Shown here in pieces: positions 1 to 8,423 of a stretch of 37,992 nt of DNA (positions within the stretch are counted from its first letter, which is position 1; every line of letters starts with the position of its first letter). Below the pieces are notes generated by a model. That model was not told the DNA's origin. It ran no database searches and saw nothing but the letters and a program-made list of their open reading frames with translations. Source of the stretch: Planctomycetota bacterium (lineage in GTDB: Bacteria > Planctomycetota > Phycisphaerae > Tepidisphaerales > Tepidisphaeraceae); the NCBI GenBank assembly GCA_023417885.1, contig JAEZED010000078.1, positions 1-37,992 of the forward strand, given 5' to 3'. A program made the translations under genes and the position numbers.

Positions 1-109
1 CCTGTAGCGCACCAGCGGGCGCGCGATCGCTCTTCCCGCTTTCAAAACGCCACTCGAGCCCACGCTTTCTCACTATTCGCGCGGTGCGCCGCGGGCGCTT
101 GCTCCATGT

Positions 110-1000
110 TCAAGAGGGTCGCAGCGCGCGCAGAACGCTCACCAGCGCCTGCGTCCCTTCCTTCCCGCGGCCCGCTGCCTGTGCACTCGTCAGCAGTTGG
201 TGCACGAGGCTCGTCGCCAGCAGCGGCAGGCCCTTCTCGCGCGCGTACTCGAGCACCAGGCGGAGATCCTTCTGCTGGAGATCGATCATGAAGCCGGGGG
301 CGAAGTCGTCGGCGAACATCTTCGGGCCCAGGTTGGAGAGTTGCCACGAGCCCGCGGCGCCGCCGCCCACCGCGGAGATCGTCGTCGCCGGGTCGAGCCC
401 CGCCGCCTGCGCGAACGTCACCGCCTCCGCCGTCGCCAGGTTCGTCACGCTCACAAGGATCTGGTTCACCAGCTTCGTGAGCTGGCCATGCCCCGCGGCC
501 CCGCAGTGGGTGATCGTCTTCCCATATGCCTCCATGATCGGCCGCACGCGATCGAAGGCCGACGCCTCGCCGCCGCACATGATCGACAGTGTTCCGTTCC
601 GCGCCCCCGTGTCCCCGCCGGAGACCGGCGCGTCCACCAGCGCCAAGCCCATCTCCGCCAGCCGCGCCGCCGCTGACTGCGTGAACGTCGGCGAGATCGT
701 CGAGTGATCGACGACCACCAGTTCCGGCCCGGCGACCGAGGCGAGGCCCCCCTCGCCGAAAAGCACCTGCTCCACGTCCGGCGTATCCGTCACGCAGATG
801 AAGACCACCTTTGCCCCCGACGCCGCCTCGGCGGGCGAAGCGGCCACGCTCGCCCCGGCCTCCGTGAGCGGCTTGGCGCGCGCGGGCGTGCGCGTGTAGA
901 CCGTCAGCGGGTAGCCCGCCTTCTGCAGGTGCCCGGCCATCGGCAGGCCCATGATGCCGGTTCCGATCCACGCCACCGGCGGCTTTGTCTGCTGCGTCAT
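110..1000 (-). CDS. 3-hydroxyisobutyrate dehydrogenase-like NAD(P)-dependent oxidoreductase
   Basis: A 296-residue beta-hydroxyacid dehydrogenase. Members oxidise 3-hydroxyisobutyrate, tartronate semialdehyde or related acids with NAD(P). The N-terminal Rossmann motif GTGIMGLPMAGHL (about residues 10-22), the substrate-loop motif DAPVSGG and the catalytic-lysine segment GQLTKLVNQ are all visible, and the length is normal for the family. I chose the ATG that reads MTQQTKPP because it lies just before the first Rossmann strand; the frame stays open upstream but overlaps the DUF2071 gene. The stop of that gene is 26 nt upstream, which suggests co-transcription. The substrate cannot be told from sequence; glyoxylate or succinic semialdehyde reductases of the same family are possible. 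Confidence 0.9.
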   Translation of the reverse strand: MTQQTKPPVAWIGTGIMGLPMAGHLQKAGYPLTVYTRTPARAKPLTEAGASVAASPAEAASGAKVVFICVTDTPDVEQVLFGEGGLASVAGPELVVVDHSTISPTFTQSAAARLAEMGLALVDAPVSGGDTGARNGTLSIMCGGEASAFDRVRPIMEAYGKTITHCGAAGHGQLTKLVNQILVSVTNLATAEAVTFAQAAGLDPATTISAVGGGAAGSWQLSNLGPKMFADDFAPGFMIDLQQKDLRLVLEYAREKGLPLLATSLVHQLLTSAQAAGRGKEGTQALVSVLRALRPS

Positions 1001-1026
1001 GCTCGACGATACGAAGCCCGCGCCAC

Positions 1027-1782
1027 TCAGGCGATGCGCCGCAGCGGCCAGATCAGCACATCCAGCTGCCTCGCGAAGTGGAGCAGCGGCGCGCTCCCCG
1101 GGAGGGCGATCCCCGCGGCGTCGGCCATGGAGTTGTGACGGATCTCCGCCTCGGCCGGCTGGAGCGGCCAGGGGCGATGGTGAATGTCGCCCGCCCACAT
1201 CCGGTCGCCGTGGGCGGTGTACAGGCGGTAGCGCTCTACGAGCCAGTGCTCCAGGCAACGCGGCTGCACCGCGGCCGCTTCGCCGCAGGGTCGGTAGCTG
1301 CCCCGGAACTCTGCCGCCGCGGCGCGGGGGTGGATGCGCCGGCTGGCGTAGTGGATGTTGTGCCCGTCGTCGCGGCAATCCATCTCGGCGAGGAAGTAGG
1401 GAAGCCTGTAGAGGGCCCGCGCCGCGGCGACCGCCAGCCGGTGCGCGGCGTCCAGACTGAAGAAGTAGACGCCCGGGCGCGGATCCTGTGGATCGCGCTG
1501 CCGGACGTACGTGCGGACGTTGATCTCCGGGAAGGCCGAAAGTCGAGGCAGCGCCGGCGTGCCGCGGGCGCGGATGCCGGTCATCCGGAACGGCACCACG
1601 CCGACCCAGGCGGCGCCGTCAAAGGTGTCCAGTTCCAAGCCGGACGGGATGAGCCGGCGCAGCACCTCGGCCGGGACAGGCCAATGCACAAAGAGCAGGT
1701 CGTGCCACGACTGCGCCATGACCCACGGGCCCCGCGGCAGGGGCCACGGGCGGTGCTCGATTTCTGTCAGCGGCGGCGGCAC
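1027..1782 (-). CDS. DUF2071 (YqjF-like) family protein
   Basis: A 251-residue protein recognised as DUF2071/YqjF-like from an N-terminal segment typical of the family: MAQSWHDLLFVHWPVP, a proline-leucine-rich stretch, then FDGAAWVGVVPFRM. Further family-like stretches are NVRTYVR and VYFFSLDA. No signal peptide or membrane span is seen, so it is probably cytoplasmic. The biochemical function of the family is not established. The start is a GTG at the upstream end of the frame, without a clear ribosome binding site. It lies 35 nt after the kinase stop and 26 nt before the dehydrogenase start, all on one strand, so the three may form an operon. Confidence 0.8.
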   Translation of the reverse strand: MPPPLTEIEHRPWPLPRGPWVMAQSWHDLLFVHWPVPAEVLRRLIPSGLELDTFDGAAWVGVVPFRMTGIRARGTPALPRLSAFPEINVRTYVRQRDPQDPRPGVYFFSLDAAHRLAVAAARALYRLPYFLAEMDCRDDGHNIHYASRRIHPRAAAAEFRGSYRPCGEAAAVQPRCLEHWLVERYRLYTAHGDRMWAGDIHHRPWPLQPAEAEIRHNSMADAAGIALPGSAPLLHFARQLDVLIWPLRRIA

Positions 1783-1817
1783 GCGGAGAGTTCAGCCGAA
1801 GCGTGGGATACCGCGCT

Positions 1818-3311
1818 TCAGCGCCCGAGAACCATCAGGAGCAGGATGACATTCACGACCAGGCTGGCGGCGGCGACGATGAGCGTGCCGACGAAGGCGG
1901 GGTTGTCGAACGCGGCCATCGCGGCGCTGGGCGGGTCGTAGTCGACGGTGTGGTCCTGCTCGCGCTGGGCCCGCTCGAGCTGGGCAAGCGACTGGAAGTC
2001 GATGGTGCGGCGTGCGTGCACCGGCGCCTCGCCGCCAGCGACCAGCTTCAGGTCCTCGAGCATGTCGCTCATGTTCTGGTAGCGCTCGAGGCGGTCCTTG
2101 GCCATCGCCAGCTCGCAGATCTCGCTGATGCCGGCGCCCAGGGCCTGGTTCACGTGGTCGGGCGGGACGAGCTGCTCCTTGAGATGCTTGTGCATCACGG
2201 CGCTGGGCGTGTCGCCGTCGAAAGGCGGGCGCCCCGTGATCATGTGGTAGAGCGTGGCGCCCATCGAGTAGATGTCCGCCCGGTGGTCGATGTCGATCTC
2301 CCCCCGGATCTGCTCGGGGGAGATGTAGTAGGGCGTTCCGTAAGCCTTGCCCGCCTCGCTCTCGGCCGCCTGCTTGTCGGACGCGTCGCGCGCCAGGCCC
2401 AGGTCGGTGAGCTTGGCCTTGCCGCCGGGCATCAGGATGATGTTCTTCGGCTTGACGTCGCGGTGGATGAGGCCGCGCTTGTGGGCGTGCGAGAGGGCGT
2501 CGGCGATCTGGATGCAGATGTCCAGCGCCTCGGCCTCGCTGAAGTTGCGCCCCTCGCCCACGGGCGGGGGCTGCATGATGTCGTAGAGCGTCTTGCCCTC
2601 GATGTACTCCATCACGAAGTAGTGATGGCCGTCCGGTGTGGCGCCGACGTCGATCGCCTGCACGATGTTGTTGTGCGCCAGGCGGGCGGCGGCCTGCCCT
2701 TCCTTGTAGAAGCGGCTGACGAACTCCGGATCATCGCCGCTGCGGCGGGGCAGCACCTTGACCGCGACCGTGCGGTCCAGGGAGAGCTGCTTGGCCTTGT
2801 AGACGGTGGCCATCGCCCCCTTGCCGACCTTGCCCAGGAGCTGGTAGCCGGGAATCTGCGTCGCCTTGCGCTGCTCCAGGCGCTTCCGGAGGCGCTGCGC
2901 CTGCTCGGAGGTGAGGTACTCGTTGTGAACCAGGACATCCGTCAGCGACCGCTGGTTCGGATCGCTTCCCTGCTTGAGCTGCTCGCGGCACTGCTCCAGC
3001 TCGTCCGCGGTGACGAGGCCGAGCTCGACGACCGCCCGCCCCAGCTCCGTGTCGACCTTGTCGGTCCGGAAGGCGGACTGCGTGTCCGTCTTCGAGTCGG
3101 CGGCGCTGGCGTCGGCGGGGCGATCCACGTAGGTGCGTCCCGCGTCGGAGTCGTCGGTCACGGGGCGGATTCTCGGCAGGCCAGCGGAGGAGCCGGCGGA
3201 TGCGGCTGAATCCCTGGTCGAGGAAGTGAATGGTGACTGAGGCACGGCGGACATGGCCATCCGATCTGTCGGGCGCCGCGCTTCGTGGGGCGGGCGACCT
3301 TGCGGTTCCAT
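1818..3311 (-). CDS. Membrane-anchored Ser/Thr protein kinase
   Basis: A 497-residue Hanks-type kinase. The domain spans about residues 155-430: glycine loop GKVGKGAMATVYKAK, lysine in VAVKVL, catalytic HRDVKPKN (about 283-290), DLG in place of DFG (about 303) and GTPYYISPEQ. All catalytic residues are present. Residues 88-147 form a charged helical module (GRAVVELGLVTADELEQ, then LVHNEYLTSEQAQRLRK) resembling the N-terminal module of GspE/PilB ATPases; this is inference. One hydrophobic segment (about 470-495) ends the protein, so the kinase should face the cytoplasm. The first ATG has AGGA 4 nt upstream; ATGs at 3260 and 3254 are alternatives. No extracellular sensor domain is present. Targets are unknown. 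Confidence 0.93.
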   Translation of the reverse strand: MEPQGRPPHEARRPTDRMAMSAVPQSPFTSSTRDSAASAGSSAGLPRIRPVTDDSDAGRTYVDRPADASAADSKTDTQSAFRTDKVDTELGRAVVELGLVTADELEQCREQLKQGSDPNQRSLTDVLVHNEYLTSEQAQRLRKRLEQRKATQIPGYQLLGKVGKGAMATVYKAKQLSLDRTVAVKVLPRRSGDDPEFVSRFYKEGQAAARLAHNNIVQAIDVGATPDGHHYFVMEYIEGKTLYDIMQPPPVGEGRNFSEAEALDICIQIADALSHAHKRGLIHRDVKPKNIILMPGGKAKLTDLGLARDASDKQAAESEAGKAYGTPYYISPEQIRGEIDIDHRADIYSMGATLYHMITGRPPFDGDTPSAVMHKHLKEQLVPPDHVNQALGAGISEICELAMAKDRLERYQNMSDMLEDLKLVAGGEAPVHARRTIDFQSLAQLERAQREQDHTVDYDPPSAAMAAFDNPAFVGTLIVAAASLVVNVILLLMVLGR

Positions 3312-3869
3312 TCAGTCCTGAGCACGGTGTGGGGTCGGCCTCACGAGGCGTTCCCGGGTGCGTGTCCCCCTGTGGTCATCTCCATCCGAAGGCGTCGGTT
3401 CCAGCTCCTGGCCGGCAAATTCAAACACATGTCCCCGATACACATGCAACATTCGTGCTGGTTCAGCGTTTATCCCTGTGTACCGCCCGTGGCGGGGTTT
3501 CGGGCATGTTGGTGCGCGATGCCGCAACTGTGGATGGGACGTTAAAAACAGGCTTCACGTCTGTCAAGCTGCCGCAGTTCTGGCGCGAGGCGTTGGCAAG
3601 CCGGGGGCGGGTGGTCGGCAAACGGCGGATCCGCGCCATCTCCAGCATGCCGGTAAACCGGTCCACACGCCAGTGCCAACCCGACCCTAATCATATGCTG
3701 CCCACTTCCGAGTGGGAAGCCAGTGAAATCTTGCTTTCTGGGGACCGGTCCACACCCCGTTCCACGCGTTTGACTCCACCGGCGCGGGAACCAATACTCG
3801 ATCTGCTGCCCGCCGGCGGGGATTTCCCGGCTTCATCTCCGGGAGTCCAACGCTGGCAGGGCGGCTGAT
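3312..3869. other. Intergenic region with no supported gene
   Basis: This 558-nt stretch lies between the divergent kinase gene and tRNA-His. Short open frames occur on both strands, but none has a recognisable motif or ribosome binding site. It is less GC-rich around 3420-3560. It holds two copies of CCGGTCCACAC near 3655 and 3745, a 7-bp direct repeat ACACATG near 3424 and 3440, and the tRNA promoter listed separately. It must also hold the kinase promoter, which I could not place. Confidence 0.6.
3770..3798 (+). promoter_or_regulatory. Predicted sigma70-type promoter for tRNA-His
   Basis: TTGACT (5 of 6 to the -35 consensus), a 17-nt spacer, then AATACT (4 of 6 to the -10 consensus). Transcription would begin near 3805, about 65 nt before the tRNA. 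The spacing is ideal but the -10 box is imperfect. Confidence 0.45.
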
Positions 3870-3944
3870 GGTGGTCGTAGCTCAGCTGGTTAGAGCGCCG
3901 CGTTGTGGTCGCGGAGGTCGCGGGTTCGAGTCCCGTCGATCACC
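3870..3944 (+). tRNA. tRNA-His (anticodon GTG)
   Basis: A complete cloverleaf. The acceptor arms GTGGTCG and CGATCAC pair, with one G-T pair. The anticodon stem CCGCG/CGCGG encloses loop TTGTGGT, giving anticodon GTG for histidine. The T-arm is GCGGGTTCGAGTCCCGT. A G precedes the acceptor at 3870 and faces C at 3944, the G-1:C73 pair that marks bacterial tRNA-His. CCA does not follow in the DNA, so it would be added after transcription. hisF begins about 118 nt downstream. Confidence 0.96.
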
Positions 3945-4062
3945 CTTTTTCGCCCGGCGGACGGGGGTTCCGCCGGTCCCTGAACATCCGATGCCCGTTC
4001 CCAGGGCCCCTCGAGCCACGCCGGGGCCTGGCTTGTCCGTCGTCCTGCCGCCCCGCCCCCCA

Positions 4063-4836
4063 GTGCTCGCCAAACGCATCATCCCCTGTCTCGACTGCGA
4101 CGCCGGACGCGTCGTCAAGGGAGTCGCCTTCAAGGCCTTGCGCGACGTCGGCGATCCCGTCGAGATCGCACGGCGATACGAGGCCGACGGGGCCGACGAA
4201 CTGGTCTTCTACGACATCACAGCCACCAGCGACGGCCGGCACATCATGGCGGACCTCGTTCGCAGCGTCTGCGATGCCGTCTTCATGCCGGTGACCGTCG
4301 GCGGGGGGATCCGGTCGCTGGACGACGCGACCCGCCTCATCCAGGCGGGTGCGGAAAAGGTCAGCCTCAACTCGGCGGCCGTGCGCGATCCCGAGCTGAT
4401 CCGGCGTGTGGCGGAGCGCTTCGGCTCCTGCGCGACCGTGCTGGGCCTCGACGCCAACCGCCTGCGCGACGAAACGGGGAGCGAGCGCTGGGAAGTCTTC
4501 GTCGACGGGGGGCGGACGGCGACAGGGCGCGAAGTGGTCGCCTGGGCGCGCGAGGCCGAGGCGCTGGGAGCTGGGGAGATCGTGCTCAACGTCATGAACG
4601 CCGACGGCACGCGCGAGGGGTATGACCTGGAGATGACGCGTGCCGTGAGCGAGGCGGTGGGGGTTCCCGTCGTCGCATCTGGCGGGGCGGGCGGACCGGA
4701 GCACCTGTTCGACGTCCTGACCGCGGGAAAGGCCGACGCGGCGCTGGCGGCGAGCATCTTCCACTTCGGCGAGCATCCCGTCCCCGCGGTGAAGCGCTAC
4801 CTCGCCGACCGCGGCGTCCCCGTGCGCCTCGTGTAG
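4063..4836 (+). CDS. hisF: Imidazole glycerol phosphate synthase cyclase subunit HisF
   Basis: HisF is the (beta-alpha)8 cyclase subunit of histidine biosynthesis. It uses ammonia from HisH to convert PRFAR to imidazole glycerol phosphate and AICAR. At 257 residues it has the usual length. IIPCLDCDAGRVVKG carries catalytic Asp11, LGLDANR carries the second catalytic Asp (about 130), and the phosphate loops TVGGGIRS and ASGGAGGPEH are intact. The chosen start is GTG at 4063, giving the canonical VLAKRIIPCLD; no ribosome binding site precedes it. An in-frame ATG at 3991 would add a proline-rich extension not typical of HisF. No other his gene is in the window, so HisH is encoded elsewhere. Confidence 0.95.
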   Translation: MLAKRIIPCLDCDAGRVVKGVAFKALRDVGDPVEIARRYEADGADELVFYDITATSDGRHIMADLVRSVCDAVFMPVTVGGGIRSLDDATRLIQAGAEKVSLNSAAVRDPELIRRVAERFGSCATVLGLDANRLRDETGSERWEVFVDGGRTATGREVVAWAREAEALGAGEIVLNVMNADGTREGYDLEMTRAVSEAVGVPVVASGGAGGPEHLFDVLTAGKADAALAASIFHFGEHPVPAVKRYLADRGVPVRLV

Positions 4837-4873
4837 CGCGCGTCGGGTGGAAGTGCCTCAGTGGCATTATGAT

Positions 4874-5006
4874 AACGCCTCTCCCCCCGGGAGAGGTGCC
4901 GAGGCCGCAGGCCGAGGCGGAGAGGGCACTGGGAGCGACGCGCTGACCGCCCTCTCCGTCCGCTCCGCTTCGCTTCGCGGCCACCTCTCCCGGAAGGAGA
5001 GGCGTT
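4874..5006. repeat. 133-bp nested inverted repeat (REP/MITE-like)
   Basis: The arms at 4874-4926 and 4949-5006 are imperfect reverse complements; both ends read AACGCCTCTCC inward. Each outer arm folds by itself: CCTCTCCC/GGGAGAGG on the left and CCTCTCC/GGAGAGG on the right. An inner pair GCGGAGAGGGC/GCCCTCTCCG brackets a 20-nt centre. It sits between the convergent ends of hisF and the ppx-like gene. No transposase is present. It may act as a two-way terminator or be a non-autonomous repeat. Confidence 0.8.
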
Positions 5007-5022
5007 GACGACGCCTGGCGGA

Positions 5023-6663
5023 CTAAGCGCGACCGCCCCCATCATGCGCACCGGCGGCGACGGTGAACGTAACGGGGCGCCCGAAGACGCGCTCGAAGAG
5101 ATCCGCCTTCCGCCGCGCGCCCCAGACCTCCAGCTCCGCGTCGGCGCGAACGTCCAGCACCACCTCCACCTCGGACTCGCCGATCCGGCACCCCAGATCG
5201 CGCACCGCCGCCGAGTGGCTGCGATCAAGGCCGTCCGCGATGCGCAGGAGGGCGGCGCCGACATCGACGACGTCGCGCGCGCGGCGGTCGAGGCGCTCGT
5301 AGAGCGGGTGGGAGCGGCTGGGCAGGCTCTTGCGGTGATAGCGGGCGATGTTGGCCATCACCTGCACCTCCTCGTCGTCGAAGTCGCGCAGCTTGCCGTG
5401 CTGGATGAGGTAGGCGGCGTGCTTGTGGTGCCCCTTGCCATCTATGTGCCAGCCGATGTCGTGCATGAGCGCCGCGTACTCGATCAGTTCGCGCTCGGCG
5501 GTGCCGAGGCCGTGGAGCGGGCGAAGCTCGTCGAACAGCCGCATCGTCAGCATGGTCACCTGCTCCGAATGCTCCCGGTGCCACTCGCAACGGCGGCACA
5601 GGTCCAGCACGCTCCGCCGACGCGGGTCGGGCACGTCGCGGCGGATGCGGATCGACGGGAGCTTGCGCTGCACGTAATCGACGACGATCCCCTCGCGCAG
5701 CGCCGCCGAGCAGATGGCGAGCCTGTCGAGCCCCATCGGCTTGAGCGCCTCCAGCAGCGCCTGCACCAGCAGGACGCCGGCGATGATCTGGTCCTTGCGG
5801 CCCTCGTCCAGTTCCGGCATCCGGCCGCGCTCATCGCTCGTCATCCGCGTCAGCCGCTGAGCCAGTGAGTCGAGGCGCCCGGCCTCGATCGACAGGGGGG
5901 CCGACTTCTCCGTGGCGCACAGCCGCGCGATGTTCTCGAACGTCCCGCTCGTCCCGACGGCCCTGGCTGGCCCGAGCCTGCCGATATCCTCCATCAGCGG
6001 GGCCAGTTCCTTCCGGTAATGGCTGCGCAGGCGCCCCAGTTCGTCCGCGGAAGGGGGATCGCTGCGGATGAACTGCGCCGACATGCGGGCCGCACCCAGC
6101 TTCCGGCTCTCCAGCAGGAGGGCGCGCTGGTTCGTGCCGACCATGAACTCCACGCTCCCTCCGCCGATGTCGATGGCGAGGGCCGGGACATCGTCGGAGT
6201 CGCCCAGGCAGCCCGCGTGCCGCACGCCCAGGTAGATCAGCCGCGCCTCCTCCCGCGCGCTCACGACGCGAATCGGCAGGTTCAGCTCCTGGCGCGCCCG
6301 CTCGATCAGGTCGCCGCCGTTCTCCGCCTCCCGGACGGCCGCCGTCGCGACCGCGATGATCTTCTCGACCGACTTGATCCGCGCTGCGTGCTGGAAGCGG
6401 GCGAGGGTGGCCATGGCGCGGCCCATCGCCTCCGGGCTGATGTGACCCGACGGGAAGCTCAGGCGGCCAAGGCCCGTCGGTTCCTTCATGCGCCAGAGCC
6501 GCGTCGTCCCCCCGTCGGCATCGACCTGCGAGACGATCATGTGGATCGAGTTGCTCCCGACATCGATCGCGGCCAGGCGCAGGGAGCCGGCGTTCGGGGC
6601 GACCTCCCCCACGGATGCGGCGGGGCGAGATTGTCGAGCGGCCTGGGAACGAGCGGACTTCAT
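5023..6663 (-). CDS. Ppx/GppA family phosphatase with C-terminal HD domain
   Basis: A 546-residue exopolyphosphatase/guanosine pentaphosphatase family protein. The ASKHA phosphatase half (about residues 28-330) has AAIDVGSNSIHMIV (31-44), ALAIDIGGGSVEFMVG (161-176) and GTSGTFENIA. The second half is HD-like: histidines near 362-366, HDIGWHIDGKGHHKH (401-415) and RIADGLDRSHS. This matches the two-part layout of E. coli Ppx. It should hydrolyse terminal phosphates of polyphosphate or pppGpp; sequence does not settle which. The ATG overlaps the Nudix stop by 4 nt, so translation is probably coupled. ppk2 in the same window is the opposing activity. The first 28 residues look disordered. Confidence 0.92.
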   Translation of the reverse strand: MKSARSQAARQSRPAASVGEVAPNAGSLRLAAIDVGSNSIHMIVSQVDADGGTTRLWRMKEPTGLGRLSFPSGHISPEAMGRAMATLARFQHAARIKSVEKIIAVATAAVREAENGGDLIERARQELNLPIRVVSAREEARLIYLGVRHAGCLGDSDDVPALAIDIGGGSVEFMVGTNQRALLLESRKLGAARMSAQFIRSDPPSADELGRLRSHYRKELAPLMEDIGRLGPARAVGTSGTFENIARLCATEKSAPLSIEAGRLDSLAQRLTRMTSDERGRMPELDEGRKDQIIAGVLLVQALLEALKPMGLDRLAICSAALREGIVVDYVQRKLPSIRIRRDVPDPRRRSVLDLCRRCEWHREHSEQVTMLTMRLFDELRPLHGLGTAERELIEYAALMHDIGWHIDGKGHHKHAAYLIQHGKLRDFDDEEVQVMANIARYHRKSLPSRSHPLYERLDRRARDVVDVGAALLRIADGLDRSHSAAVRDLGCRIGESEVEVVLDVRADAELEVWGARRKADLFERVFGRPVTFTVAAGAHDGGGRA

Positions 6664-7187
6664 GCGTCGTCCTGGTGGGGAAGCCGGGCCGGATCCAGTC
6701 GCCGGTGCGGCGAAGCGAGGCCGGGTCGCAGGTGCTCGCGGAAGATCTCCGCCAGCGCCGCGCGCTCGCCCGGCCAGGTGACCAGGCGCCGGATCTGCCT
6801 TCGAGCGATCCAGCGGTGATCGGTGTGCTCGGCGTTGAGTCTTATCGCATCATCCCGCCCGACGGGCACGCAGAATCCGACGCGGCGACAGATCGCGTCT
6901 GCCTGCGGCAGGTAGAAGGTCTCAACGTGACTCAGGAACGAAAACTCCCGCGGCACGAGCCCCGTCTCCTCGCGCAGCTCCCGCAGCGCCGCCTGCGCTG
7001 CCGACTCGCCCGGCTCGATCCGCCCGCCGCAGAACTGCCACGTGCCGCCCATGTAGGCGCCTTCGCGGCGGAGGAGTTGGAGCACCTCATGGCCGGCGGA
7101 CTCCGCGGCGGGGCGAAGGACATACACGACGACCATGTCGTCCCGGGCGTTCACGCAGGAGTCTATGTGCAGGCGGGCGCGGCTCAA
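6660..7187 (-). CDS. Nudix hydrolase
   Basis: A 175-residue hydrolase of nucleoside diphosphates linked to another moiety. The Nudix box is complete at about residues 55-77: G, five residues, E, seven residues, RELREETGL, giving all metal-binding glutamates. ADAICRRVGFCV and HTDHRWIAR follow in the usual strand and helix order. It is flanked on both sides by 4-nt overlaps, with dprA upstream and the ppx-like gene downstream, so the three should be translated from one message. The substrate could be an oxidised nucleotide, a dinucleoside polyphosphate or NADH; nothing in the sequence decides. Confidence 0.9.
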   Translation of the reverse strand: MSRARLHIDSCVNARDDMVVVYVLRPAAESAGHEVLQLLRREGAYMGGTWQFCGGRIEPGESAAQAALRELREETGLVPREFSFLSHVETFYLPQADAICRRVGFCVPVGRDDAIRLNAEHTDHRWIARRQIRRLVTWPGERAALAEIFREHLRPGLASPHRRLDPARLPHQDDA

Positions 7188-8371
7188 CGCTTCCGCTCGA
7201 AACGGCCGTCAGGGCCGCGCCGCACGAATCCCTTGATCCCCATGAGCATGAGCGACGCCTGCACCGTCGAGGCGGGGAGGGCCGTCGCGTCGATCAGCGC
7301 CTCCGTCGAGAGCACTGAGCCGTCCAGCGCCGCGAGCACTTTCCGGTCGTTCTCGCTGAGGGTGGCGAGGTCCGGCGGCGGGGCGACGGTGGCAGGCGCG
7401 CGGGCAGGCCGCTCGAAGCGATCGAACAGCTGCCCGTCCTCCGCAGGCTCGTCCTCATTGGTGGCAAGGGGTTCGTCCAGGGCGTTGGAGAGGGGGCCGA
7501 GATGCTCGATCACGTCGTCAAGATTGGCGGCGAGGTGGGCGCCCGAGCGCAGCAGCGAATGTGGCCCGGCACTCAGCGGGTTGTCCACACGGCCCGGCAG
7601 CGCGAAGACCGGACGCCCCTGGTCGGCTGCCTCGCGCGCCGTGATCAGCGCACCGCTGCGCTCGTCGGCCTCCACCACCAGGATGCCGCGCGACATCCCG
7701 CTGATGATCCGGTTGCGGCGCGGAAAGTGCTCCTTGCGCGGCGGCGTGCCGAGCGGGTGCTCGCTCACCACGGCTCCGCCGCCGCACGCGATCTGCGTGA
7801 ACAGCTCCTCGTGCTCCGGCGGATAGGCGACATCCGCCCCGCAGCCGAGCACCGCGATCGTCCGTCCATCCGTCGTCCGCAGTGCCCCGCGATGCGCGCA
7901 GGAGTCGACGCCGTACGCGCCGCCGCTGATCACGGTGAAGCCGGCGCCGGCGAGCAATCCGCCGAAACGCGTCGCCTGCTCCTTGCCGTAGTTGCTGGGC
8001 CGCCGGCTCCCGACGATCGCGAGCGCGTTGAGATCGCGCGGCTGGAGATCGCCCCAGACCCACAGCACAGGCGGAGCATCCACGATCTGCCGCAGCAGGG
8101 GCGGATAGGCCTCGTCCTCCGTGCAGAGCAGGCCGACGCCGAGGGCTTCGGCCTTGTCGATCTCGCGATCGACCTCGCTGCGCGCCGCGCGCAGCCCGCC
8201 GGCGATGTCGGCGGCCGTGCGGTTGCCGATACCGTCGAGGCGGGCAAGCTGGCCGGCGGTGGCGCGGGTCGCGGCTTCGGGCGAGCCGACGGCGTCGAGA
8301 AGGCGCTTCAGGCGCACGGGCCCGAGGCCGGGGGTCATCGCGAGGATAAGCCAGTCCCGCAGCGTGGACAC
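7184..8371 (-). CDS. dprA: DNA-processing protein DprA (Smf)
   Basis: DprA binds single-stranded DNA taken up in transformation and loads RecA. After a short helix-hairpin-helix-like segment (LGPVRLKRLLDAVG, LARLDGIGNRTAADI) comes the Rossmann-like SLOG core: AIVGSRRPSNYG, SGGAYGVDSCAHRGAL, GCGADVAYPPEH and SGALITAREAADQGRPVFALPG. A winged-helix tail ends the protein (ALDGSVLSTEALIDATALP). The GTG at 8371 gives VSTLRDWLILAMTPGLGP, matching typical DprA starts (395 residues). An ATG at 8476 is also in frame but would overlap aroB by 53 nt. No com genes are in view, so competence cannot be concluded. Confidence 0.93.
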   Translation of the reverse strand: MSTLRDWLILAMTPGLGPVRLKRLLDAVGSPEAATRATAGQLARLDGIGNRTAADIAGGLRAARSEVDREIDKAEALGVGLLCTEDEAYPPLLRQIVDAPPVLWVWGDLQPRDLNALAIVGSRRPSNYGKEQATRFGGLLAGAGFTVISGGAYGVDSCAHRGALRTTDGRTIAVLGCGADVAYPPEHEELFTQIACGGGAVVSEHPLGTPPRKEHFPRRNRIISGMSRGILVVEADERSGALITAREAADQGRPVFALPGRVDNPLSAGPHSLLRSGAHLAANLDDVIEHLGPLSNALDEPLATNEDEPAEDGQLFDRFERPARAPATVAPPPDLATLSENDRKVLAALDGSVLSTEALIDATALPASTVQASLMLMGIKGFVRRGPDGRFERKR

Positions 8372-8423
8372 GAGGCGGTTGTAGCCGATCGCACGGGCCC
8401 GCTTCCACGCCTGCGCGGCACGT

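Noticed and set aside
1..109. A gene at the left edge
   Set aside because: The first 109 nt lie past the stop of the dehydrogenase gene and show no motif or start; the short frames there have no support.
3870..4063. A histidine-dependent leader or T-box before hisF
   Set aside because: The structure there is a normal complete tRNA with G-1, and I see no leader peptide or T-box sequence after it.
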